64,000 nt of DNA from Glutamicibacter nicotianae. Lineage in GTDB: Bacteria > Actinomycetota > Actinomycetes > Actinomycetales > Micrococcaceae. Positions 8,067 to 17,900 of this stretch are shown here, piece by piece. The notes below the pieces were generated by a model, which worked only from the letters and a program-made list of their open reading frames with translations, ran no database searches and was not told the origin of the DNA. Position 1 is the stretch's first letter. Every line of letters begins with the position of its first letter. The position numbers and the translations under genes are program-made. Location: the NCBI RefSeq assembly GCF_006539525.1, contig NZ_BJNE01000014.1, forward strand, positions 38,532 to 102,531, in the 5' to 3' direction.

Positions 8067-9527
8067 ATGTCCGAAGCAAAGGCGCACGGAAATGGCCTCG
8101 CACTCACCGCGGATCAGCCGGATTTGGAATCCCACCTGATCCAGCTGCAGAACGATCTGTCATGGCTCCAAGACCATGGCAGCAAAGCCGAATGCGCCCA
8201 AGCCATCGAATCCATCGAGGGCGTCATCTCTTCCCTGCGCTATGGCCAAGCTGGCCTGGCCCATCAGCTGGAGAAAGAAGTGCTGCGCGAGAATGAAGAG
8301 CGCGGCACCAATATCGATGACCAGGTCCGCGGAGCAGCCAGCCGGGTCGCCATCGCCCGCAAGCGGCCCCAAAACGGTTCCAGGAACTACTTGGTCAACT
8401 GCCGGATCCTCTTCGAAGACACGCCAAATATTGCCGCCGCGTTTTCCCGCGGTGAATTCACCGAGGCGCAGATCCAGGCAATGCTCACTCCGCTGCAGGA
8501 TGTCCGGCCGCTGCGCCGCACCGAATTCGATGAGATTTTCAGGCAGAATCCAGACATGTTCGAATCCATGGGGCCTAAGCGCATCAAGGAGACGGTCACC
8601 AACTTCACCGTCAAATACACCTCGGATCGCGAAGACAAGAAGCTCAAGGACTCCAACGCCCAGCGTTATGTCCGCTTCCGCAAGGACCGCGAAGAAGGAT
8701 GCGTTTTCCTGCAAGCCCGTCTGCCCATTGTGGGCGGCACCGGTTTGCAGAAAACCCTGCGGGACCAATCGTTCAGGATCAAGTGCAAGGGCGACCCGCG
8801 CACGCGCACGCAGATCGAGGCCGACCTGCTGGCCCGCTACATGTTCTTCGATGAAAACAACGAACAGACGATCAACGTCCAGCTGGGGCTGATCATGACG
8901 GACAAGGCATTGTTCATGGGCGATCGGGAACCGGCCTATTTGGAAGGCTACGGCTTCATCCCTGCCCAGACAGCCCGGGAACTAATTGGCGGCCACCAGA
9001 TCCCCAATGAGCTGACCTTCGAGGAAATGGAAGCCAAGCTCACCCCGGAAAATATTGAGCGGATCGAGGTAATGACCGAGATTACCCGCCTGTACACAGC
9101 ACCTGGGGATCAGGAACTGATCACGATGGATTCCAAAGCCCGGATCTTCCCGCAAAAGCTCAAGAAGTTCATCAGGATCCGCGACCGGCACTGCCGAACC
9201 CCATTCTGCGATGGGCTGGTCGAGGAAACAGACCATGTCACCCAATTTGCCCGTGGCGGAGCGACCAGCGTTTCGAACTCATCGGGCCGTTGCGCCATCT
9301 GCAATAAGGCAAAGCAAGCCACCGGCTGGTACGAATACACCGCATTCAATGATCATCATTCGATGCTGATCTGCCCGGGCTCGGCAATGTCCTATCGCTC
9401 TACCGCGCCACCGGCAACTGGGTACGTTCATAAGCCATTCCCGCAATTGATGTGCGATTCACAGTGGTTCACGCAATTCAAGGAACGGCTCGACCATCCC
9501 GATGGGCCACATTGCAGGCAATCATAG
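8067..9527 (+). CDS. DUF222 and HNH endonuclease domain protein
   Basis: 486-aa member of the actinobacterial DUF222/HNH family (related to mycobacterial 13E12 repeats). The N-terminal two-thirds is the DUF222 helical region; about residues 370-420 form an HNH nuclease-like zinc motif (CRTPFCD, then DHV, GG-T, N and CAICNKAK). These proteins occur in multiple copies in actinobacterial genomes and several are LexA-controlled; the biochemical role is unknown. The ATG at 8067 lies where the predicted transcript begins, and no Shine-Dalgarno sequence precedes it. Codon use is somewhat less GC-rich than its neighbours (many GAA and AAG codons), consistent with a mobile history. Confidence 0.88.
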   Translation: MSEAKAHGNGLALTADQPDLESHLIQLQNDLSWLQDHGSKAECAQAIESIEGVISSLRYGQAGLAHQLEKEVLRENEERGTNIDDQVRGAASRVAIARKRPQNGSRNYLVNCRILFEDTPNIAAAFSRGEFTEAQIQAMLTPLQDVRPLRRTEFDEIFRQNPDMFESMGPKRIKETVTNFTVKYTSDREDKKLKDSNAQRYVRFRKDREEGCVFLQARLPIVGGTGLQKTLRDQSFRIKCKGDPRTRTQIEADLLARYMFFDENNEQTINVQLGLIMTDKALFMGDREPAYLEGYGFIPAQTARELIGGHQIPNELTFEEMEAKLTPENIERIEVMTEITRLYTAPGDQELITMDSKARIFPQKLKKFIRIRDRHCRTPFCDGLVEETDHVTQFARGGATSVSNSSGRCAICNKAKQATGWYEYTAFNDHHSMLICPGSAMSYRSTAPPATGYVHKPFPQLMCDSQWFTQFKERLDHPDGPHCRQS

Positions 9528-9554
9528 ATAGCAGCGCGTGCTCCGTTGCGCTAT

Positions 9555-10184
9555 TCATCGCACGAAGGCCATCCCCGGGCCTGACAACCCTCTAGCATGC
9601 TTGCCGCGGCCGGAGAGCAGCATCAGCAATTCAAGACGAGTGCCGGCGATCTGCGGGCCAATGCCCCAACGAAAAGTTTCGTCCTGGCTGCATAACTGCA
9701 CCTTGCGTGCCAGTTCCTTGGCACCGCCAACGCCTTGAGGGGTGGCGGCCTGGTACTTGATCGCCAATTCCAGCGACATTTCGGGATAGTCCCGTTTCAA
9801 GCCCACGGCACGGCGGATATCCTCGCCGTGCGCGATTTCTTCGACCAATCGGCTGGCTACCGGCCCCGGCGGAGCATCGCGCAAACCAGCTACCTTCACA
9901 AGCTTCTGCAATGTCCCATCGGGAGTTGCGGATTTCTCTGCCGCCACTCCCTGATCGTTCTGGCGGTCAAAGTTGAATCCAGCCTTGGCCATCGCGATCA
10001 GCAGCCGGGAAATCGTTGCCCGCGCGTTATCGACTAAATGGGCGGCCACGTCATGGATGCTCCACCCGCTGCAGAGCGAAGGAGCCTCCCACTGATCCGC
10101 CGTCAATGTTCCCAGATCATCGATCAGGGCAAGGCGCTCGGCGTGGACCAATGGCCAGATTTCACTGGCAGGGATTTTGCTCAT
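9555..10184 (-). CDS. Maleylpyruvate isomerase-family (mycothiol-dependent, DinB-like) protein
   Basis: 209-aa member of the MDMPI/DinB superfamily, four-helix-bundle proteins that often use mycothiol and a metal ion. The N-terminal motif includes L-C-S-G-W-S-I-H-D-V-A-A-H-L; the histidine in HDVAAH and the later H-G-E-D-I-R-R motif provide metal ligands. Substrate unknown. The ATG at 10182-10184 is preferred to the start at 10202 because it gives a family-like N-terminus (MSKIPASEIW). It is monocistronic and convergent with the DUF222 gene. Confidence 0.8.
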   Translation of the reverse strand: MSKIPASEIWPLVHAERLALIDDLGTLTADQWEAPSLCSGWSIHDVAAHLVDNARATISRLLIAMAKAGFNFDRQNDQGVAAEKSATPDGTLQKLVKVAGLRDAPPGPVASRLVEEIAHGEDIRRAVGLKRDYPEMSLELAIKYQAATPQGVGGAKELARKVQLCSQDETFRWGIGPQIAGTRLELLMLLSGRGKHARGLSGPGMAFVR

Positions 10185-10259
10185 GTTCCACCTTGGGAGC
10201 ATGGACTCCAGTTAGTCAAGCAAGCCCATGCCAGCCGACGCGCTCCAGGGACAGCAGCG

Positions 10260-11117
10260 CTATACCTGGTGCCGGCGCGGGGAACGCACCGCTTCGATTC
10301 CACGGCAGATCACATAGATAAGGAATGAAATCGTCGTGACATACGGGCTGATCGGCAAGGAACCTGCCAATGCCAGCAGGATGCCGCCTACGACAGCCAG
10401 TTCTGCGAACACGATGGAGAGCACGACGGTAGTAACCGGGTTGGAGGTCACGCGCATGGCGGCGGCGGCCGGGGTGATCAGCAACGCAAGCACCAGCAAG
10501 GCGCCAACCACTTGGATCGTCACGGCCACGGCCAACGCCAGAATCATCATGAAGACAATGGACAGGCCCGAGGTGCGCACGCCGCGGGCGTTGGCAACCA
10601 CCGGATCCACCGAAGCGAAGGTCAAGGGGCGCCAGACAAGCAGCAGCGCGATGACCACTACTGCCGAAAGGAGCAGCATTCCGTTCAGTTGCACATCATC
10701 CACGGCCACGATCTGGCCGGTCAGCAAGCCGAACTTGTTCGCGCTTCGTCCCTCATACAGCGACAGGAAAAGGATGCCCAAGCCAAGTCCGAAAGGCATG
10801 AGCACTCCGGTGATGGAGTTACGATCCCGGGCCCGGGTTCCGAGGATGCCGAGGATCAGGGCCGCGATCATGGAACCGAAGACTGAACCGGTCACCACAT
10901 CAGCGCCGATGAGCAAGGCGAACGCCGCACCCGCGAAGGACAGCTCGGCGATGCCGTGCACGGCGAAAGCCATGTCGCGCATCATGATGAAAATCCCGAT
11001 CAGGCCGCCGACGATGCCCAGGGCAGCGCCGGCGATCAAGGAATTGGTCACCAGCGGAAGCAGCAGCCCATAGTCCTGGAAATTGAATGCCTTCTCCAGA
11101 AGATCCGAAAAGTTCAT
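10260..11117 (-). CDS. Metal ABC transporter permease, ABC-3 family (ZnuB/MntB type)
   Basis: 285-aa polytopic membrane protein with about eight hydrophobic segments, matching the ABC-3 permease family for Zn2+ or Mn2+ import (AVHGIAELSFAGAA region; R-S-A-N-K-F-G-L-L-T-G loop). It lies 9 bp downstream of the ATPase gene, forming a two-gene operon. No periplasmic-type metal-binding lipoprotein gene adjoins it, which is unusual because ZnuA/AztC homologues are normally the first gene of such operons. Zinc is favoured because a Zur-like regulator is nearby. Confidence 0.9.
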   Translation of the reverse strand: MNFSDLLEKAFNFQDYGLLLPLVTNSLIAGAALGIVGGLIGIFIMMRDMAFAVHGIAELSFAGAAFALLIGADVVTGSVFGSMIAALILGILGTRARDRNSITGVLMPFGLGLGILFLSLYEGRSANKFGLLTGQIVAVDDVQLNGMLLLSAVVVIALLLVWRPLTFASVDPVVANARGVRTSGLSIVFMMILALAVAVTIQVVGALLVLALLITPAAAAMRVTSNPVTTVVLSIVFAELAVVGGILLALAGSLPISPYVTTISFLIYVICRGIEAVRSPRRHQV

Positions 11118-11126
11118 ATCCTGCTC

Positions 11127-11960
11127 CTACTTTCCGGTCTCGAGTTCGATGTCTTCAATGTGGTCATGCCCGTCGGCGGGCAAGGCCCGGGTTCCGTCAC
11201 CGGAGACCACCACGATGCGTCCGTTGACCCGTAGCACCGCGACCGGAGCGCCGTAAAGTTCGGTGAGCACGGAGGACTGCATGACTTCATCCACGCTGCC
11301 CAGGTGGAAGCGCCCTTCGGCCAGGTACAGGACACGGTCGACGTACGGCAGGATCGGGTTGATCTCGTGCGTCACGAAGACCACGGCGCTGCCGCGCTCC
11401 ACAGCCTGGCGGTGAATCACTTCACTGATCGCCTGCTGGTGGTTCAGGTCAAGCGACAGCAACGGCTCATCGCACAGCAGGACCCGAGGGTCGCTGGCCA
11501 ATGCCTGGGCGGCGCGCAAGCGCTGCTGCTCGCCTCCGGAGAGGTCGGACACCGCGCGGTTGGCGTAGCCGCTGGCGCCAACGAGCTCCAGCAGTTCGTC
11601 GACTTTGTTGCGCACGGCCCGGCGGGCCATGCGGATCCCGGGCTTGGCACCATCCACCCCCAGCGCCACCAGATCGCGGGCGCGCAACGGAACGTTGTCC
11701 CCAAAGGGTCGTTGCTGCGGAATCAGCCCGACGGCAGCTGATCCCCTGCGCACCGGCTCACCGGCGATCGAGACGCGGCCGTGATTCAGCGCGGTGGTGC
11801 CGAGCATCGTGTTGATGAAGCTGGTCTTGCCCGATCCGTTGGGCCCCAGAACTGCAAGGAACTCCCCGGCCGCGATGGACAGGTCGAGTTGTTCCCAGAG
11901 CACGCGCGAGCCGAAGGCAAGGCGCGCGTCTTCGAATTTGACGATGGGGGTCTGAGTCAT
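11127..11960 (-). CDS. Metal ABC transporter ATP-binding protein (ZnuC/MntA type)
   Basis: 277-aa ABC ATPase: Walker A GPNGSGKT (residues 39-46), signature LSGGEQQRL, Walker B VLLCDEP followed by the D-loop SLDLN, and switch His in VTHE. The product energises the ABC-3 permease encoded next. The ATG at 11958-11960 is preceded by AGAAAG; an extension to 12023 would run through a GC-rich leader and is rejected. The region upstream holds a terminator hairpin and a Zur-like dyad. Confidence 0.92.
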   Translation of the reverse strand: MTQTPIVKFEDARLAFGSRVLWEQLDLSIAAGEFLAVLGPNGSGKTSFINTMLGTTALNHGRVSIAGEPVRRGSAAVGLIPQQRPFGDNVPLRARDLVALGVDGAKPGIRMARRAVRNKVDELLELVGASGYANRAVSDLSGGEQQRLRAAQALASDPRVLLCDEPLLSLDLNHQQAISEVIHRQAVERGSAVVFVTHEINPILPYVDRVLYLAEGRFHLGSVDEVMQSSVLTELYGAPVAVLRVNGRIVVVSGDGTRALPADGHDHIEDIELETGK

Positions 11961-12004
11961 TGACTGCTTTCTAGATTGCGCTGGCTGCGGGTGGGCCGGC
12001 GACG

Positions 12005-12035
12005 AAAAACTGCGGCACCGCAATGGGTGCCGCAG
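12005..12035 (-). terminator. Rho-independent terminator after the CNNM/CBS genes
   Basis: A perfect 10-bp stem (12010-12019 with 12026-12035) and a 6-nt loop, followed on the minus strand by a U-run (A5 at 12005-12009 on the plus strand). It ends the transcript of the two CBS-domain genes and insulates the metal transporter operon. Confidence 0.85.
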
Positions 12036-12048
12036 TCAATCCTACCAG

Positions 12049-12065
12049 TTGCGAGTCATTCGCAA
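12049..12065. promoter_or_regulatory. Zur-box-like dyad upstream of the metal ABC operon
   Basis: The minus strand reads TTGCGA-ATGAC-TCGCAA, a perfect 6-bp dyad. It agrees with the actinobacterial Zur consensus TTGAAAATGATTTTCAA at about 12 of 17 positions. It lies 89 bp upstream of the ATPase start but beyond a terminator hairpin, so its role in that operon is uncertain. Confidence 0.35.
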
Positions 12066-12089
12066 TATGCGCTTAGGCGTGAGCTTCCG

Positions 12090-13163
12090 CTATTTTGCCT
12101 GCTTTTCGCTGCGAGGCGGGATAACGCGCTTTCGGGTGGTATCGGTGATCTCGCCAACCAGCACCTCGATGATGTCCTCCAGGAAGACGACGCCGAGGGT
12201 TGCGCCGGACTCGTCGAGGACTGCAGAAAGATGGTTGCCTTCCTGCCGCATCGCTTCGAGCGCCGCCTCGATTTCGGTGTCCTGCTCCAACCGGCCCAGC
12301 GGATGCAATGGCAAGTCGAGCAGCGGCTGCGTGGAGTGCGCATCATCGATGAGCATCACGTCCTTGACATGCCAGTAGCCCACCGGAACGTCGTTCTTGG
12401 TGATCACCATGCGCGAGAATCCGGTCTTGCCGACCTTCTTCTCGAATTCGCGTGCGGTGGCCTGCCCGTATTCCAAGGTGAACAGGTCATCCAGCGGAAC
12501 CATGCAGCTGCGTGCGGTCACCGAGGAGAATTCCAGCGCCTTGGTCAACCGGGCGGCGTCGTCCTCATCCAGCGCGCCTTCCTCGGAGGAAGTGTCGATG
12601 ATCGAGCGGACTTCAGCGGCAGTGTAGGAACTGGCCACCTCGTCCTTCGGCTCGATGCCGAAGGCATGCAGCACGAGGTTCGCCAGGCCGTTGAGCGACG
12701 CGGTGATCGGCTTGAGCACCTTGGACAGGCCAACCAGCGGCATGGCCAGCAGCAGCACGGCCTTGTCAGCGATGGACACCGAAATGTTCTTCGGCACCAT
12801 TTCGCCGAAGGTCACGTGCAGGAAGGTCACCAGGATCAAGGCGATCAGGAACGCAACGGAGTCCGCGGCGGATTCGGCCATGCCGATCTTCATCAGCGGC
12901 TCGGCGAGCAGGTGGTGGATTGCCGGCTCGGAGATATTCAGGATCAGCAGCGAGCAGACGGTAATGCCCAGCTGGCATACCGCGAGCATGATCGACACAT
13001 GCTCCATGGCGTACAGCGCGACCTTCGCCCGCTTGTTGCCTTCGTCGGCCAGCGGTTCGATCTGCGAACGACGTGCGCTCATCACCGCGAATTCACCGGC
13101 GACGAAGAACGCGTTGCCGGCCAGCAGCACAACCAGCCAGATCAGGCCCATGAAGTCATTCAT
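12090..13163 (-). CDS. CNNM/CBS-domain membrane protein (hemolysin/CorC family)
   Basis: 357-aa protein with an N-terminal CNNM (DUF21) domain of three to four membrane helices (residues about 1-190) and a CBS-domain pair (about 205-345). This family (YhdP/CorB-like) is linked to Mg2+ or Co2+ efflux. It ends soon after the CBS pair and so lacks the C-terminal CorC_HlyC domain present in the preceding gene, which it overlaps by 8 bp. The pair is probably translationally coupled and may form a hetero-oligomer. Confidence 0.88.
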   Translation of the reverse strand: MNDFMGLIWLVVLLAGNAFFVAGEFAVMSARRSQIEPLADEGNKRAKVALYAMEHVSIMLAVCQLGITVCSLLILNISEPAIHHLLAEPLMKIGMAESAADSVAFLIALILVTFLHVTFGEMVPKNISVSIADKAVLLLAMPLVGLSKVLKPITASLNGLANLVLHAFGIEPKDEVASSYTAAEVRSIIDTSSEEGALDEDDAARLTKALEFSSVTARSCMVPLDDLFTLEYGQATAREFEKKVGKTGFSRMVITKNDVPVGYWHVKDVMLIDDAHSTQPLLDLPLHPLGRLEQDTEIEAALEAMRQEGNHLSAVLDESGATLGVVFLEDIIEVLVGEITDTTRKRVIPPRSEKQAK

Positions 13164-14478
13164 TGCCTTCCTCCTTCGCTGGGGTTGCTGGTTCGAAGCG
13201 GACCTGCGAGATGCGTCGGCCGTCGAGTTCGGTCACCGTGAAGGTGCCATGCTCGGTGACGACCTGGTCGTTGAGCTCGGCCAAGCGGCCCAGTTCGGCG
13301 AGCATGAAGCCGCCGATCGTCTCGTACGCCGATTCCTCCGGGATCACGTCGTCATCGAAGTTCTCGTTGATTTGGTCCGGACGGTACATGCCCGGGAACA
13401 GCCAGTTGCCATCGGGCTGGGTGACTGCTTCTTCCTCGTCCTCGTCGTGCTCATCGGACACTTCGCCGACGATTTCCTCGACCAGGTCTTCGAGGGTGAC
13501 CAGCCCTGCAGTTCCGCCGTACTCGTCCATCACGATTGCAACCTGGTATTCGGCGGCGCGCAGCTGCTCGAGCAGCACGTCCAAGTGGATTGTTTCCGGC
13601 ACGTACAGCGCATCGCGGGCGAACTCGCCGACCTGCAGCGCAGCGCGGCGTTCACGGGGCACCGAGACAATCGCCTTGACATGGCAGATGCCCTGGATTT
13701 CATCGGTGGATCCGGTGGTGACCGGGAAACGCGAGAAGCCGGTGTCGGCGCTGACTTCGATCAGCTCGGACAGGGCCGCCTCGGAATCGATGGTGGACAT
13801 CGAGGTGCGCGGGGTCATCACGTCGGCAGCGGTGCGCTCGGAGAATTCAATGGTGGATTCCACAAAGCGCGCGGTCTGCACATCCAGGGTGCCCAGCTGG
13901 GCCGAACGGCGCACCAGCGACGCCAATTCCTGCGAGGAACGGGCCGCGGAGATTTCCTCCTTGGCTTCCAGCCCGAAGAACTTGCGCAGGACCATGTTGG
14001 AAAAGCCATTGAGCACGATGATCGCCGGCTTGAAGATGGCGGTGAAGACCAGCTGCGGGCGGGCCAGCAGCTTGCCGACCACCATGGCCTTGGCGATCGC
14101 CATGTTCTTCGGGACCAGCTCGCCGATGAGCATCGACAGCAAGGTGGCAACGACCATCGAGACGACAACCGCGATGGCCAGCGAGCTTGCGGCGGGAATG
14201 CCCAATTTTTCCATCAACGGCTCGAGCAGCGCGCTCATCGCCGGTTCAAGCACATAGCCGGTCAGCAAAGTGGTCAGCGTGATGCCCAGCTGGCAGCTGG
14301 AGAGCTGGGTGGAGAGGGAGGTCAAGCACTGCAGCAGCGGCTTGGAGCCGCGCTCGCCATTGTTGACGGCGTTCTGGACGGTGCTTTTATCCAGTGCGAC
14401 CAAGGAGAATTCCACGGCCACGAAGAAGCCGGTGCCGAGAATCAGCAGCAGGCCGAAGAGTATTGAGAGCCATTCCAT
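13156..14478 (-). CDS. CNNM/CBS/CorC_HlyC membrane protein
   Basis: 440-aa full-length member of the CNNM transporter-like family: CNNM membrane domain (about 1-195), tandem CBS domains (about 215-335, with the sequence DEYGGTAGLVTLEDLVEEIVGE) and an acidic linker leading to a CorC_HlyC domain (about 355-430). It is implicated in divalent metal export or resistance. First gene of the two-gene unit with the shorter paralogue, overlapping it by 8 bp. The start ATG at 14476-14478 places the first hydrophobic helix immediately at the N-terminus. Confidence 0.9.
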   Translation of the reverse strand: MEWLSILFGLLLILGTGFFVAVEFSLVALDKSTVQNAVNNGERGSKPLLQCLTSLSTQLSSCQLGITLTTLLTGYVLEPAMSALLEPLMEKLGIPAASSLAIAVVVSMVVATLLSMLIGELVPKNMAIAKAMVVGKLLARPQLVFTAIFKPAIIVLNGFSNMVLRKFFGLEAKEEISAARSSQELASLVRRSAQLGTLDVQTARFVESTIEFSERTAADVMTPRTSMSTIDSEAALSELIEVSADTGFSRFPVTTGSTDEIQGICHVKAIVSVPRERRAALQVGEFARDALYVPETIHLDVLLEQLRAAEYQVAIVMDEYGGTAGLVTLEDLVEEIVGEVSDEHDEDEEEAVTQPDGNWLFPGMYRPDQINENFDDDVIPEESAYETIGGFMLAELGRLAELNDQVVTEHGTFTVTELDGRRISQVRFEPATPAKEEGNE

Positions 14479-14907
14479 AGGCGCTTACCGCCGCCTATGC
14501 GCTGGCGTGCAAAGTTCAGTTTCAGTGCCGATCTGGCGGCAACTAGAAGGCTCCAAACGGGAGGCGGAACTTCCTGAACATGGACTGTTGTGGCCGGCAC
14601 TGCGCCCGTGGGCGGCACACCGGCTTGGAGAGTGAGATTCCATAGTGCGCATCAGTCTATCGAACGAAGTGCCGTTGCGCACGACTTCGACACATGCTCG
14701 TTCGGCGGTGCCGCGGATACGCTGAACGGCATGTTATACGCGACACTTTCGTGAGATTAGATACGTGCCGTGGCCAAGTGGGAGAAAAAGTCACTAGACT
14801 GGTGCGCAGGTCTAGAAATCTTGTGGGCCGCAGTGGTCGTATCACGTCCTCGAAAGACCACCGGCTCAAGCTAGAACAACGTAGAAATCAGGGAAGAGGC
14901 GTTGCAC
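14479..14907. other. Intergenic region between divergent CNNM gene and kgd
   Basis: This 429-bp gene-free stretch should hold both promoters. AT-richer segments around 14735-14765 (GTTATACG, TTAGATACG) and 14800-14810 (TAGACT) could be -10 elements for kgd, but no convincing -35 partner is visible. No ORF with a plausible protein or RNA structure was recognised. Confidence 0.5.
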
Positions 14908-17900
14908 GTGCCAGAGCAAGCACACCACCGGCTGACTGAAGAGTTTGGTGGAAACGAGTGGCTAGTAGACGAGCTGTTCGAACAGTATCTCGTCGACAAG
15001 AACTCGGTAGATAAGAAATGGTGGGATATTTTCGAATCTCTCGCCGCCGAAAAGAAGGAACCCGCAGCACCGGCAGCGCAGCCGGCACCAGCAGCGGCAA
15101 CCGCGGCAGCACCAGCTGCCAACGGGCAGGGCGCACCACGCGCCGCCGCCCAGGCCCGTGCCACCGAACCAGCGCCGGCTGCCTCGGCAGCACCAGCTCC
15201 GGCCGCTGAAGCCAAGAAGGCTGAGCCAGCTCCGAAGACTGCCCCGATCCCGGCACAGGCCCCGAAGGCCACGCCGTCCACCGAACTTTACGGCGAGGAG
15301 AAGCGCACCCCGCTGCGCGGGCCGATGAAGGCCATCGCAACCAACATGGATGCCTCGCTCACCGTTCCTACCGCCACCACCGTGCGTGCCGTGCCGGCCA
15401 AGGTGATGATCGACAACCGCATTGTCATCAACAACCATCTCAAGCGCGCCCGCGGCGGCAAGATCTCCTTCACCCACCTGATCGGCTTCGCCGTGATCCG
15501 TGCGCTGAAGCAGATCCCGTCGATGAACGTCACCTACGACGTGATCGACAAGAAGCCGACCGCGATCCAGCCGGCCCACGTGAACTTCGGCATCGCCATC
15601 GACATGCCGAAGCCCGATGGCACCCGCATGCTGGCCGTGCCGAACATCAAGGCCGCCGAGACCCTGAGCTTCAACGAATTCTGGGCCACCTACGAAGATT
15701 TGATCAAGCGCGCCCGCGGCAACAAGCTGACCGCTGACGACTACGCAGGCACCACCGTCTCGCTGACCAACCCCGGCGGCATCGGCACCGTGCACTCGGT
15801 GCCCCGCCTGTCCAAGGGCCAGGCCGCGATCATCGGCGTCGGCGCACTGGAATACCCGGCCGAATACCGCGGCTCCTCGGAGAAGACCGTGGCCCGCCTG
15901 GGCATCGGCAAGCACATCACCCTGACCTCCACCTACGACCACCGCGTCATCCAGGGTGCAGGTTCGGGCGAGTTCCTGAAGCTGGTCGAGTCGCTGCTGC
16001 TGGGCGAGCAGGGCTTCTACGACGAGATCTTCGAGCAGCTGCGCATCCCTTACGAGCCGGTCCGCTGGGCCGTCGACAACCAGGTCGACATCGACCTGCA
16101 GGTCAACAAGGTCGCCCGCATCCAGCACCTGATCAACTCCTACCGCGTGCGCGGCCACCTGATGGCCGACACCAACCCGCTGGAATACGTCCAGCGCAAG
16201 CACCCGGACCTGGACATCAAGTCCTACGGCCTGACCCTGTGGGACCTGGACCGCGAATGGCTGGCCGGCGGCCTGGGCGGCAAGGACCGCGCGCTGCTGC
16301 GCGACATCCTCGGCGTGCTGCGCGATGCCTACTGCCGCACCATTGGCACCGAGTACATGCACCTGCAGAACCCGGAAGAGCGCGAATGGTTCCAGGCGAA
16401 GCTGGAATCCGGCTACGCCAAGCCAAGCCGCGAAGAGCAGCTGCGCATCCTGAGCAAGCTGAACTCCGCCGAGGCCTTCGAGACCTTCCTGCAGACCAAG
16501 TTCGTCGGCCAGAAGCGCTTCTCGCTGGAAGGCGGCGAGTCGCTGATTCCGCTGCTGGATGCGATCATCTCCGACGCCGCCGATGAGCAGCTGGACGAGG
16601 TTGCAATCGGCATGGCCCACCGCGGCCGCCTGAACGTGCTGACCAACATCGCCGGCAAGACCTACGCACAGGTCTTCCGCGAATTCGAAGGCACCGCCAC
16701 CCCGGGCTCGGTCCAGGGTTCGGGCGATGTGAAGTACCACCTGGGCACCGAGGGCTCGTACACCTCGGACGCCGGCAACCAGACCAAGATCTACCTGGCT
16801 GCCAACCCATCGCACCTGGAAGCGGTCGATCCGGTGCTCGAGGGCATTACCCGCGCCAAGCTGGACCGGCTGGAGCAGAAGAACACCGTGCTGCCGATCC
16901 TGGTCCACGGCGACGCCGCCTTCGCAGGCCAGGGCGTGGTCTCCGAGGTGCTGGCGATGAGCCAGCTGCCGGGCTACAAGACCGGCGGCACCGTGCACGT
17001 GATCGTGAACAACCAGATCGGCTTCACCACCGCGCCGAGCTCCTCGCGCTCCTCGGTCTACGCCACCGATGTGGCCCGCACCGTGCAGGCCCCGATCTTC
17101 CACGTCAACGGGGATGACCCGGAGGCAGTGGTGCACGTGGGCCAGCTGGCCTTCGAGTACCGCCAGAAGTTCGGCAAGGACGTCGTCATCGACCTGGTGT
17201 GCTACCGCCGCCGTGGCCACAACGAGGGCGACGACCCGTCGATGACCCAGCCGATCATGTACAACCTGATCGAAGCCAAGCGCTCCACCCGCAAGCTGTA
17301 CACCGAAGCCCTGGTCGGCCGCGGCGACATCACGCAGGAAGAAGCCGAGAACGTGCTGGCCGAGTACAAGGAGAACCTGGAGCGCATCTTCGCCGAGACG
17401 CATGCCGCCCAGACCTCCCCGATCCCGATCATCACCCCGGGCTCGACCATCAACGACCTGGAGAAGCCATTCGCGCAGGCCGCCGACGAGAACACCGTCG
17501 ACGGCGCCCGCGGCTCGGCCATCTCCGAGCAGACGCTGGCCAAGATCGGTGCCGCCCACCTGGACATCCCAGAAGGCTTCACCATGCACACCAAGCTGAA
17601 GTCGCTGCTGGAGCGCCGCGAGAAGATGTCCCGCGAAGGCGGCATCGACTGGGGCTTCGCCGAGCTGGCAGCCCTGGGCAGCCTGACCATGGAAGGCGTG
17701 CCGGTCCGCCTGGCGGGCCAGGACTCGCGCCGCGGCACCTTCGTGCAGCGCCACGCAGTCTTCCACGACCGCGAGAACGACAACGAGTGGTACCCGCTGA
17801 AGGGCCTGTCCGAGGACCAGGCTCCGCTGTGGATCTACGACTCGCTGCTCTCCGAATACGCCGCCCTCGGCTTCGAGTACGGCTACTCGGTAGAGCGCCC

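Noticed and set aside
9528..9556. Terminator between the DUF222 gene and the MDMPI gene
   Set aside because: The only pairing found is a 5-bp AGCGC/GCGCT stem with a long loop; too weak to call.
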